Assembly (NCBI GenBank): GCA_031213475.1
Contig: JARUPZ010000019.1
Span: 6,932,870 to 6,996,869, forward strand
Direction: 5' to 3'
From: Nereocystis luetkeana
Taxonomy: Eukaryota > Sar > Phaeophyceae > Laminariales > Laminariaceae
DNA length: 64,000 bases
Below, piece by piece: positions 32,670 to 44,500 of this stretch. The notes under the pieces were generated by a model. The model worked only from the letters and a program-made list of their open reading frames with translations, was not told where the DNA came from and ran no database searches. The position numbers and the translations under genes are program-made. How positions within the stretch are numbered: the stretch's first letter is position 1; each line of letters opens with the position of its first letter.

Positions 32670-35400
32670 ATGGAGCCCATCGAGGTTCGACCACACCCGT
32701 GCAGGATAAGGTACCATCCCCAGATCATAAATCCCTCCATACGTTTACAACTCCTGTTGGAATATACACAAGACCGTCACGTGTGTTCTTATATTTTCCG
32801 ATGTCTTTAGATCTACGATGATCTACGATCAAATTGTCGGCAGAACATTCATTGTAGAGTACATGTTATGATACTGCTTTGTATGAGGTTGAAAGCCACG
32901 AGCGTGGTCTCAGTCTCCGTCGTGCACGAAAGGAATAAAGCTACTCTTCTATCTCTAAGCGAACAACAACGTGAGTATCAACGAGCACCGTCTTAATGGC
33001 CAGACCTGTCCAGGGATACAAAGTCTCCCGCTGTCGGAATTCTTAACATACAACTACTCGTAGCATATGGTATCATAGGATACTGGAGTACAGGGGTACT
33101 GGCGTACTGGCACATTATCATACCATGGGGTCATGTAGAATAAGTCATCCACGACTTATCAGGGTGATCACGCCAGTTGATCGTACCAGAGATGGGGGCC
33201 CCACTAGCTCACTCTCCCACACCACTCTCCGTCACCGCTCTCTCGAGCTCGGCCACATAAGCGCCACCTTTCAAACTGTCTCTCTCTTTTCTGTTTTATT
33301 GAACAACGCGAGTGTATCTCACGATCACTGGGTGCCAACACCCATATCTCACGACCACTGGGTGTCATCATCCATCTGCGAGTCTCTTCACGAGACACAT
33401 CATCATCAGCTACATTTCATCTACTCCGATCAGCCGGGGAATAGAACGGCGATCCCCCGGGTCGAAAGCGCTCCACATGGTGTGGAAACCCCACCCCCAT
33501 CGCCTGATCACTGCTCGGCTGAGGCTCAAGGAGCCAGCGGCATCCGGGGACGATAGGGCCCCACCCCTGGATAATAAGTTCCTCCATGCATAGTCCCTCC
33601 ATGCATCTACAACTCCAACAACCCGGGGACGGAAAAAAACTTCCCCAGGGAAGATACCGCCCCGCAAGGTGTGGAAAACCCAGCCCTGCTGGCTGATTTA
33701 TGGTTGGCTAGGGCTGATGGATCCAGCGCGCGGTGAGAACAGCCCATCATGGCAACGACGAGGTCCCGCCGCACCCGGGGACAATAAGTTACCGTCCCCG
33801 GATCAGAAACCCTCTGACACATCTACGACTCCAACAACCCGGGGACGAAAACGGAGTTCATCCGGGTCGATACCGCTCCGCAAGGTGTGGAAACGCCACC
33901 CCCATCGGCTGATTGCTGATTTGGTTGGGGCTTAGACCCATATATATGCCTTTGAGGCGTGCCTGAACGAATGCCTGAAATACGTTGTCTGAAACAGCGT
34001 GCCTGAACAACCTTTTCGTGTTTATCTTGCCCATCTTTCGTAAGGCACTCAAAACGGCAAAAAAACACCCAAAATAACGCGGTTAGGTGGGAACTCCCAA
34101 AACTAGGGGAGGGGGGGGGGGGGGTTCTACGTTTTATTTTCAAGCCCCCACATGCTCATGCGTTTAAGGCATGCCTGGAATAATGCTTGAATGAAAAATT
34201 CTGAAACAGTGGCCCTGAACGCCCTTTTTGTGCCTATCTTGCCTGTCTTTCGCGAGGCACTCAAAACGACAAAAAAACGGCACTAAAAAATCACGTCGTT
34301 AGGTGGAAACTCCCAAAAACAAAAATCTTGCGTATTCTTTCAAAGATATGTGTTGGGCGAGATAGGCATTTCTGCCTGGAACCCTAAAATACTTGAAATT
34401 AGTGTAGGATGTGCCATGGCGAACTCATCAGGTTTCGGGTACGTCTAGGCATTCTTTCAAGCACGTTTCAGGCACGTTCTGGCCTATCTGGCATTTGCCT
34501 TCCATAGTGCTATTACCTAGTTTTTCGCCTGCGGTTCGCCTATCTCCATGTGCCTATATGCGCCTGCGGCGTGCCTTAAAGGTATGGAGGACCATGAAGC
34601 CAGCGCACGCCGAGGAGTGCCCCTCGGGACAACGTCGAGGTCTCGCCGCACTCGGGGATGATAAATGTACCATCCCCGGACCAGATATCCTTCCGTACAA
34701 CTTCAGCAACCCGGGGACGAAAATGGACACCCCCCGGGTCGATACCGCCCCCCAAGGTGTGGAAGCCCCAACCCTACTGCGTGATTTATGATTGTCTGGG
34801 GTTCATGGAGCCAGCGCGTGGCAAGAACTGCCACTGCGCCACTGCTCGCCGGGGCGACGGCGAGGTCCCACCGCACCCGGGGAGCAATGAGGTCTCATCC
34901 TCTGATAATAAATCCTTTCATACGTCTACAAATCCAACAACCCGGGGACCAAAACGGAGTCTACCGGTTCGATACCGCCCCACAAGTTGTGGAAACCCCC
35001 TCCCCATCGACTGATTGCTGATTGGGCTGGGGCTCACAGAGCCAGCTTGCGGCGACAGTCACACCTTGGGACAACGCCGAGGTCTCGCTACTCCCGGGGA
35101 TGATAAGATCCCATTCCTGGATCTGAAATCATTCCATGCAACTACAACTCCAACAACCCGGGGACGAGAAAGGACATCCTGTTGTGGTAATTTGAATGAG
35201 GCTGAAAGACACCGCCCGGAAGGTGTGGAACCCCAACCCCACTTGACTGATTTCAGGTTAGACTGGGGCTCATGGTGGATGTCCCGCCGCACCCGGGGAT
35301 GATAATACCCCATGCCCAGATCATACTTCCATACAACTCCAACAACCCGGTGGCAGAAAACGGACACCCCCGGGATCGATACCACCCCGCACCGTGGTTC
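32670..35400. repeat. Satellite-like tandem array, unit about 210-250 bp
   Basis: A unit is recognised by GGTGTGGAAACCCCACCCCC, then CTGATT ... TGGGGCT, GGAGCCAGCGC, GCACCCGGGGA, a GATAA ... ATCCCCGGATCA block, TCCAACAACCCGGGGACGAA and GTCGATACCGCCCCGCAAGG. Copies or partial copies start near 33480, 33670, 33885, 34600, 34755, 34995 and 35215, with an isolated fragment at 32690-32760. The interval 33940-34350 holds two copies of a different block (GAAACAGCGTGCCTGAACAA / GAAACAGTGGCCCTGAACGC ... AGGTGGGAACTCCCAAAA). Open frames through the array are by-products of the repeat. Confidence 0.85.
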
Positions 35401-35550
35401 TCACATTTCGGCGCAGAGTAACAGCACACTGCAAGTACTATTAATATTATTATAGCACCATGTACTTACAAACTACTGCTGTAATACAGTATCGGCAACG
35501 CAGGGCTAGCGCGACGGGCGGAGCCGTGGTTGTACCGCTACATACAGTAG

Positions 35551-35660
35551 TATTACGGGGAACCATAGTTAACAGGACCTATGGTATACATAAAAGCCTA
35601 TATATTTAACAATTTTTACTAACAATAGTTGGTCCTATTAACTGTGGTCCCCCGTAATAG
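35551..35660. mobile_element. Palindromic MITE-like element (family A)
   Basis: TATTACGGGGAACCATAGTT at the left and AACTGTGGTCCCCCGTAATA at the right. The interior AGGACCTATGGTATACATAA and CTAACAATAGTTGGTCC is close to the copy at 39202. This copy shows the uninterrupted sequence CCATAGTTAA and CCTATATATTT against which insertions in the 39202 copy are judged. Confidence 0.9.
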
Positions 35661-35876
35661 TACAAGCAAACGCTCATATTCATTTTATTAATACACACAT
35701 TGTCATAATGCCGTACAGTACGCCGCACGAACCGTGGTCGAGATTTACGCATACAGCTTCTACGTGGGATATACCGCTGTCGTTGGTAAATACGGTAGTT
35801 TACTCGAAGCTTTACGATATTTGTTAACAGCAGATTCACACATTCACACGGTGCACCGATCAGCCATGAGAGACTG

Positions 35877-36085
35877 CTCTGCGGGGGCGGCGTCCCCGGT
35901 GGCTTGGTAGGTGGCCCGCGTGCCTATCAAGATCAATTTCGTGGGTTCAAGTCTCACCGAGTGCATGCTCGTGGGTTTTTTTTCTGCGGGGGCGGCGTCC
36001 CCGGTGGCTTGGTAGGTGGCCCGCGTGCCTATCAAGATCAATTTCGTGGGTTCAAGTCTCACCGAGTGCATGCTCGTAGGGTTTT
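35877..36085 (+). repeat. Tandem pair of tRNA-like (pol III promoter bearing) units
   Basis: A 105-base unit occurs twice, almost identical (starts at 35881 and 35986). Each contains an A-box-like TGGCTTGGTAGG and, 44 bases on, a B-box-like GGTTCAAGTCT within a good T arm (GTGGG/CTCAC around a 7-base loop). Each ends in a T run that could stop RNA polymerase III. The A-to-B spacing is that of a tRNA. However, I find no convincing acceptor or anticodon stem, so this is more likely a tRNA-derived SINE head or tRNA pseudogene than a working tRNA. Confidence 0.6.
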
Positions 36086-37570
36086 TTTCTTGCATAAGGA
36101 AATTAATTCTTAAATAGCGGAAAGCGCGAGAGCGTGAGTTAGCTACATTCGATGAAAATCGACGAGCAGTGGGAATGCTGAACCCTATGCGCGACAAAAA
36201 ATAAAAGCACGAACCGGGGGGGGGGGAGGGTAGACACCTGTGACCACGGCTTGTCCAGAAGTTTGTAGAGGGTAAAACCTCCTACGAGTACGAGTTATAT
36301 TATTATGCTGGAAAGTAAAAGTGATGATTAAAAAAATAAAAAAATAAAAATGGTGCAATGATGGGCCGCGCAGCAGCCCGCCATCTGCTGATCGACACAC
36401 ATTACCATACGTACCCCGCTTGCAAAACATGGTTCTCCTCTCACCAATGCAAGCATGTCATGCCGTCAAGGTCGCGGCGGTTCACGATGGCAGGATTCTT
36501 GACGTAGCGCCGCACCACCGACACGTCGCCAGTCCTCCCGGCCGAGTGAATCGGATGCGTCGAGTTCCCCTGGCCCATTGCCGAGAACGATGCACGGGAC
36601 GGACAACTGCTCTCCAGGACACAGGAACATTTGGTGCATCGACAACCCGGATGAGTGTAGCAAACTGCTGTCGGTGGACAGAGAAGCGCGTCTTGATTCT
36701 CGAGTTCTCGAGCTTCGAGCTTCGAGCCTCGAGTCGAGTCCGAGCTTCGTCATGTTACGGTTCGTCTGAACGGAGGCAATATACGCCGCTTTGCTGAAAC
36801 GCAAGCAGAAACCATCCCCATAAAACCATCCCCAATCCCCAACCCCCAACAACCCCAACCCAGACCAATCCATCATTTCTCGATGATTTTTTGTCCGATT
36901 TTTTTGTGATGTGTCTCATTCCCCGTCAAATCCGTAAGCAAAATGACAGAGGCTTGACTTCTTGACTGACTGCACACTTTCACTAAATATGGTATGTTAA
37001 TAAGGACAAAACAATCCTTGACGCGTCTACAATAAGCGGTCTCCTCTAGGGTCTTTGTTTTCCCAGGCATCGCTTTTTTGGTCACTCTCATCACACAGGC
37101 TTCGGAAGCAGCAGCAACAGCACCACCTTCTTCTACGAGTCAACACGTGAGTGAGATTCCTGCGTGCGGTAGGTTAATCGGCCTGTGTCTCAAAGGCCAA
37201 GGGCTTACCCCGAGACCCGTGCTGGCGTCTTAGGTATGACAGCAGTGCTCTAGCGGAAGGCTGGGACTTGTAGTTTACAGCAGTCTATTATCCCCTGTAC
37301 GTACCCGCTTCATAGATCACACAGAGTAGTGTAGACATCCCTTTGAGCCGAGGCGAAACAGCGCCGACAGCAATCGCTGCGATGCGCTACGACGGGTCTG
37401 ATCCAAGGCGAACACACTGCTGCAAGGCTTGGATACCCCCGCTCCCGTGACTTTCGCTTCGCCCTTGCTAAAGAACGCGTTGCAAGAGTCCGAAATGCCG
37501 CACACAAAGACCCCTTGCAACAAGCAAGTACAAGTTGGAGTGCTACAAGCGGGTTCGTACAAGGTATTTG
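36086..37570. other. No supported gene; unrecognised open frames
   Basis: GC-rich blocks at 36466-36876 and 37317-37577 are open on the minus strand (136 and 86 codons). The second has ordinary-looking content (LQGVFVCGISDSCNAFFSKG), but neither shows a domain or clear splice sites. A CTTCGAG/CTCGAG short repeat lies at 36700-36750. An AT-rich run sits near 36320-36350. Confidence 0.3.
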
Positions 37571-37658
37571 GTGCCACTATGTACGGTAATATAAGAACCG
37601 TTAGAATTTTTGTATTGATACTATAACCATCCTTACATTCCCGGACACAGGGTGGTAC
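37571..37658. mobile_element. Palindromic MITE-like element (family C)
   Basis: GTGCCACTATGTACGGTAAT opens and TTCCCGGACACAGGGTGGTA closes it. The inner arms AATATAAGAACCGTTAGAAT and AACCATCCTTACATTC pair. About 88 bp, non-coding. Confidence 0.65.
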
Positions 37659-37880
37659 AGGTATGGTTGCTCCCTCTGACTAATTTGTCCAGAGAACGGG
37701 CACGAGAACGTGCCTGTCCCGTCCCCCCCAGACCCCGCGCCCGAGGGAGAACGATTTTCCCGGAGGTATGGGCTCAAGGACCCTTCCCGCCCACTAGTTC
37801 CCCAACAGTTCAGTACTTTTCTCGCCCCCCCCCCCCCCCCCTCGACCCTCCAGTGCTGTGCAGTGCTCCACGTAACACTT

Positions 37881-37975
37881 TAACCATTTAGTCCTGCAGC
37901 CCCGTTTTGGGGACGAACCACTTGGAATTAGGCTGGTTTGTCCCGAAATCGGGACTGAAGTACTTAGGTACTCTG
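37881..37975. mobile_element. Palindromic MITE-like element (family B), right arm worn
   Basis: TTTAGTCCTGCAGCCCCGTT on the left faces TTTGTCCCGAAATCGGGACT on the right; the closing AAGGGTTAA is lost. A C tract of about 17 lies just upstream at 37826-37842. Confidence 0.7.
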
Positions 37976-38571
37976 TTACATACAAATACGTATTTAGTAC
38001 CTGGTAAGACTATAATAAATAGTACAGCTATCCATTCTCTTGTGAACTCCAAACTCTTCTCGGCGCAGGTTATCGTAAATTGCTTCATCTTTGTTCTCTG
38101 CTCACAGCAGTGTCTTTGCGACACGCGCAGCGCGTCGTGTCGCCGTTCGATTCGTTTACAGCCACAAGTAGACGTATGTATTCGACCGCTGTTGATCCTC
38201 CCTTCGCTTATGTTGTGATACTTGTGCACCAACCTGATCAGCAGGTGGCCACACGCAGTAGCAGCAGCAGCAGCAGCAGCAGCGAGGGGTTGCTTTCTTA
38301 CTGTGGGAATTGGGGACTTGGGGGGGGGTGTGTGCTCCAGGCTCTACAGCAGCAGCCTCAAGCCTCATCAAGCCGAGTCTACGTACGTACCTGGGATATA
38401 GGTTCATCGCATCAGCGCGGAGAGTCTGGCCCTCGGCCTTGCTCCCTCGGTTACCTCCGCACGCTTTTCAAGCCAAGCTACTGAGCCGAGCGGGGTCTCT
38501 GCTGCCCCTTCATAAATCTTCTTGATAAGAGCCGCCCAGCGAAGTAGACAGCAGTGAGTGGGTCAAGCAAG

Positions 38572-41500
38572 ATGACATCGGGGAGAGTGTGCCACTTCAA
38601 GCTGGTTCTGCTCGGAGACACGGCGGTTGGGAAGTCTTGTCTCGTGGTGCGTTTCGTGAGGGACGAGTTCTTCGAGTACCAGGAACCTACGATCGGAGGT
38701 ATGATACTCGTACATACCATATGGTACTCAAAAGTATAATACCCTGGTGGTACTCGTAGTGTGATGGATGACGTGATGTTGTGCTCACATTATTAATATT
38801 AATACCAGGTAGCTTAAAATATAAAATCCTGCATGTAGACTATGTAGACACGGAACAGGCTGTATCAAGAATGCATCTCGATTGAAGAAAACGAACATAT
38901 GACAAGTGAAATAGCGCCCACGACAGTACCATACCAGACCTTAAGGGAAACGGTACCAGCGAGCTGTGGTATATCATCCCGTATCCCGTACCACTTGCAA
39001 CCGAACAACACCAGGAGCACATCCATGATATTATATCTACCCTCGAACAAAACAGAGCCGGAAGAAGAGAAAAGAAAAACACGAAATGGATTAAAAATAC
39101 CAAACAGTTTGTACGAGTACCTATTATACCAGGTATCTACGAGTAGTACAATCCGTACGAGTATCTATCGTAACAGGTACGAGTAGTACACATGGTAATG
39201 TTATTACGGGGGACCATACCTGGTAGTTAATAGGACCTACGGTATACATAAAAACCTACCAGGGTATATATTTAACCAATTTTACTAACACTATTTGGTC
39301 CTATTAACTATGGTCCCCCGTAATAGTACGCTGTAGCACATACAAGGGGGGCTTCGCCGTGGGGCAGCTGACGCCCGCCTGCGGCTTCGCGCTTTCCTGT
39401 ACCGTAATCGTCGAGGATGGCATAGATCAGAGTCTGTAAATGCGACGTTACTGCCAAGGGGGGCATTCAAATATATCAATGTTATGTTGTCACAGCAAGC
39501 ATCACTACAGGGCCCGGTGTTAACGCTTTTAGGACTGCAGTCCCGTTTTGGGGACAAACCACTCTAATTACAAGTAGTTTGTCCCCGAAACAGGACTGCA
39601 GTCCTGAATGGGTCGAGAAAGGTTTGTTCGATGCCTTATTTTGTGTGTTTATGTAACTTATCATCAGCAGGTACGCCTTCAATGTCATGGTCTTCCCTTT
39701 TTCCCGGCCACTTTTCAACCGCTTTCAGCGTTTCATGTTTCTTACTTTCGCGTGTACATTCCGCAAGAACCGCGTCTCACGTACATGTAAAGAACACAGA
39801 ACACCTCACTCATAAATGTTGACCGCACGGGCGTACTGGGTGTGTGTGTTTGTGTTTTTTGGAAGCAGGGGAGACGACACCGAACGGACCGTTAGCGTAT
39901 TCATATTGCATACGAGTACCAGGCAGCAGTCTTCTTGACGGCAACACCGATGGCAAAAAATGTTGTGATTTTTTGCGTGTACGTATGAAGTGCCATATGC
40001 TCCGGATCGGCCGCGTTGCTCATCTTGGGTGACCGTCGATCGCTTCTGTTTCTTATACGAAGCATGTATGTTTCTTATGTTGCTGCCCATTTTGAGCCGT
40101 GTTTCTTAAACCCCATTTCCTCTACGTGTCGACAATTTAAGCATGGTCTAGTTCACTTCTTAAGATAGTATTCCCGTGGGGTAAATTTGTGAGACGGGGG
40201 ATTTGTTTTGTGTGGTGCTTCTCTTTGTTCAGGTAATCAAGTGATTGCTCCAAACAAGGTCAGCTGTGAGAAATCGATTTTTTGGGAGAGGAGGCAGCTT
40301 TGTTGGGTGCCTGATGCGGCCTTGGGAGGTGTTGGGGCAATTTCTTATTCTTCAGCGCCGTAGTGCTTTCTGACAGATGCTCAGGTGCCGACCCCATTTC
40401 GCTTCTCGATTTATACATAGACATTTTCTCCTTAATAGTCGACACAAATGGTTAGTTGTAACTTTTATGAAACGTAAACAATCAGGGCTTGAATCAATTA
40501 GGGGACTCTGGCACCCTCAGGAATGCGTCAAGTACCCGCGCATGTAGAAACGACCGGGAATTGGACTAAGGAATTTGCAACCAAGATCCGTATTTCGTAC
40601 GTACAGTAGCTGTGGAATAGTTGATGCAACTATGGAAGAATCGTGAGTTTTTCTGCCCTTTCTTGCCTTGTTTCGGGCCCAATAACTTACTATTAATACC
40701 ATCATGGGAACGTAATATTGCCTCCCGCAACATGTTCGGCGACGACTACGAAAGAGATAGATCATCCGTCTAGAACAGCAATAATTTGACGAAGGCCATT
40801 TCTTCATCGGTGATGTAGCCATTGCGCCATGCTCCCTGGCGTGAAATGAAACACTTTGCGAGCGTTTTGCGAGTTTTTTGTGCTCTATACTAGTTTGCAA
40901 CTTCGAATACACGAAAACACCTCTTGAATCGTTTCTGGTTGCCTACGACTGCCGTCTGGCGCACCCGACGCCCTCACGCACCCCATCAGAAGCATCCCTC
41001 CATTTCGCGGGCTGTAGTATCCTGTGAGGAGCTGTAGCTGTCCGCAAGTGAAGTGCAAACATTCCGCAGTTTTTTTTTGTTTTTGTTTTAGTTTTTTCTC
41101 ATTTCGTGCGCCCCAATTTTCGCCCAATTTCGACCACTGGAGTACCTCTATGTCGAGATGTGGGCGTCTGTTTGAGTATCTGCGGGAGATCAAGGTCGAG
41201 AGGAACACGAGCTGCTGTGATGGAACTCGTTCACGATCGCTCACGGGTAAAAGCACAAACCAGCCGAAGTTCTAAACCCAGCGTGTTAAAACATCGTTTT
41301 CTTTCTGTCCCGATAAAACACTGAGGGATTAAAGTGACCGGAAACCCGGGCACCAGGAAACGCTTGGGTGCCAGGGTGGCCTTTTTATAACACCCATGCT
41401 GCCGCGTACTGACTGGGTATACGTGAATAACGTACGTCAGAGGAGAGCAGGTGTCTCGCGACGGGCAAAACAGTACCGGCAGACTTCCCCGTACGTCCGC

Positions 41501-44500
41501 TCATGGAACTCTTACTATAATTTGAAGTAATACACGGGTAAACGTACTACTGTAGACTTCGAATTGTCATCGCTCACTGCTTCTGTTGTCTTGCAAGCCT
41601 CCAAGTCTTGGCCAACAAATGCCTGGTACGAGCGCGTCCCTGTCTTACCACACCGTTAACCCCTCTACCAGGTAGGCCTTAAGGACTGCACTCCTGTTGT
41701 GGAGATGAAACTCTTGGAATCACAGCAGAGTCAGGTTTAGGTACCCTCTTTTTGGGCCTTGAGGGCTGCACTCCTTGTTGTGGGGACAAAACACTTGGAA
41801 TTAGACTCGGGTTTAGGTACACCCTTTAGGCCTTAAGGACTGCCCTCACTCGTGTTCTGGGGGCAAATCACTTGAAGCTAGACTCAGGTTTAAGTTGCTA
41901 CAGCAGTGCACTGCTGCGCCGGTTAAGCAATACCTGCGTCTCCTGTCTTACCTGTGCTGCCAAAAACACACTTGGTGTAGACTAGTTGTACACGTTTCAC
42001 CCATCTGGAATGACGAACGCTGAACACGTTATATAATGAAAACATCGTACTACTGTATTAGTAGTACGTACACACGCACCCACTGTCAACATACCTGGTA
42101 CCCGGTACCACTCTGTCCCTGTATATATGCACTACCCGGCACCACTCTGCCCCTGTATATATGCACTGTTTTTATGTCCAAACGACCTTACATTTAGGGA
42201 CAGAGGGGTACTCGATACTGGTACGGAATACCACACTGGACGATAATATAAGGAACGTTTATGAATTATGATCAAGAAAAATTGACCCGTATATTTTCAT
42301 ACGGAGTGGTATGATAGTATTTCGTTTACGCATAATTTGCCTGGTTCCATTTTGGGCGGAAATGTAAGGACCGCTGGGGTATTATAATAATATGTACATC
42401 AAAACAGTCCTTATATTTCTTCCCGAAGTGGGACCCGGTACTGCTGTACCCGTAAATGGTAAATACCTGTGCCCGCCGCCAGCATGGGCTCGTCGCATCA
42501 CCGCATCATGCGCCTCCTCTCTCGCTCACCCTGCGCGGGTATCTCGGCCACGTCCGTGTTTGCCCGATTTTCCGACATAAAAACGCGTACGAGTAGATAC
42601 TCCGCATGATATGCTGTCTGCTGTGCATGGTGTGATGAGATATGCGTGTAACACCCGTAAGTTTCGTGTGGAGAAGTCGATACCACTCAATACTGATGCG
42701 GATAGTACTGCAGCACTCCTGTACAACAAACATCACGAGTACGAATACTCCACCAGTTTTCCCTTTCCGTGCCATTCGGCAGGTTCTTATCGCAGCGTTC
42801 GTATTTTTGTCTGTAGGATATTTGGTGCCAGGTATGTGGTATGTATGTGTTGATATTGCACACGACGGTTAGGGGTAGGGATGTGCTATCGATACCAGGT
42901 ACAAGGTATGTGGACCGTGGACGACGCGCAGTCATCCCTATCGTCAGGCAGGGCAAGCTGCACCCTGCCTGTGGACGCCCGAAACCTTGAGCTCCTTGGC
43001 CGTTTACGGACACCCGGCCTGGCGCATGGTATAATAGATGTCGAGGTGTTTTGACTCCTCGAAAGTTATCAACATGCTAAGCGATGATATGCTGCATGCA
43101 GTCGTTGTTGATCTCGCATTATTAATAGAGCGTTGCCACTATCTAGTTTGAAGAGCACATCGAGTAGGTTTCAATATATAGGAAAATCAAAACGAGAAAA
43201 ATCTAAGTCGGTGTACCAGAATTACAGCCAGCTCCGCTCAACCTTTGGTGGGGGTCTTAAAGACTGTACTATTATAGTAGTAGTAGCCTACCTATTTTTT
43301 TCGTGCTGTGTGGACTTCTTACCCCCTGGTACTGCTGTTCAGGTTGTAACAAGTGCAACTTACGCACAAACTTTATACCTGGTACGATCGTACGGAGTGT
43401 ACTGAAGCGCGGATCTTCTACTGCAGTATTAGGGTCCTAGACCCCTGCTGTGCGTACTGGAGCGGCAAACAACCCGCAGAAATTTCTTCCCCAAAGGCTT
43501 TCTGAAGAACGAAAAAAGCATGGTACACAGAGGCAGCTTCGACGTAACCGATATTACTGTAGTATAAATCGAGTATACCTGGTACCTGGTACCTGGTGGT
43601 ACATGATACGAAAATAGTATTATTATAGTAAGGAAGTATCTCTCCCCCCACCCCGCCCACCAACCACCCCTCCTCCACCCCCGCCACCTCTCCAACCCCA
43701 CCACTCCTCCGCCTCCATCCCCAGCCCCCCTCTACCCCCCCCCCCTCAATGTCTGCCTGGTCGGTGAAAACCCGACGCGCTCCGTCCCGGCATTGTAGGG
43801 ATGCGAGGGTCTATGGTCATACTTCGTACGACAACGGTGCATGACGATGAGTACACCCTCCGCGCCCACTCCCCCCACCCCCCCTCACCACGCCTCCAAA
43901 CATCCAGCGGAGTTACACGGTTGCCACAGTCCAGGCCCATTGTAGGAACGTATCCTTTATTTCTATAACCTCTTGCCTCTTGCGGCAATCCCCGTCCGAA
44001 GACGTGCCAGACGACGGCACATCCCGCCTGCGGCTTTCCACCTGCTTTGTGCTGAACATCCAGATGAACACCCATAAAAATCATCCGTGAGCATCCGTGA
44101 ACGCCCGTGAACTCTCGAGGGCGTTGCCTGCGGCCACGATTTTTCTCCCTCGCGGCATGGAGGAATGTTTACGTTGAATGACCTCGTCACATCCCTCGTG
44201 CCTGCTTGCAAAAAGTCCCTCGTGCGAGTATTGGTACGCACACCCTGCAACGGATTTGGTACCAAGACTGGTGGCGGAACCGTTGCTGTAGATTGCAGGA
44301 CTTGTTCAGAGTACGCATGTTATCATACGAGTACAGCAAGCAGTGAGAAGCGCACACCGTTCGGGTACCTTGGCCCGTTCCCATACTAGTTATGTACTAC
44401 AACGCGTATGAGCCGCTTGGGTAGCGTATAAGCCGCTTGGGCGGATGACCTGTGACTGCTGACATGCCGACGCCAAACCCCGCCGCCGCCGCCGCCGATG

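Noticed and set aside
33125..35302. Several plus-strand ORFs of 90-140 codons
   Set aside because: They lie in the satellite array and repeat with it; no independent coding signal.
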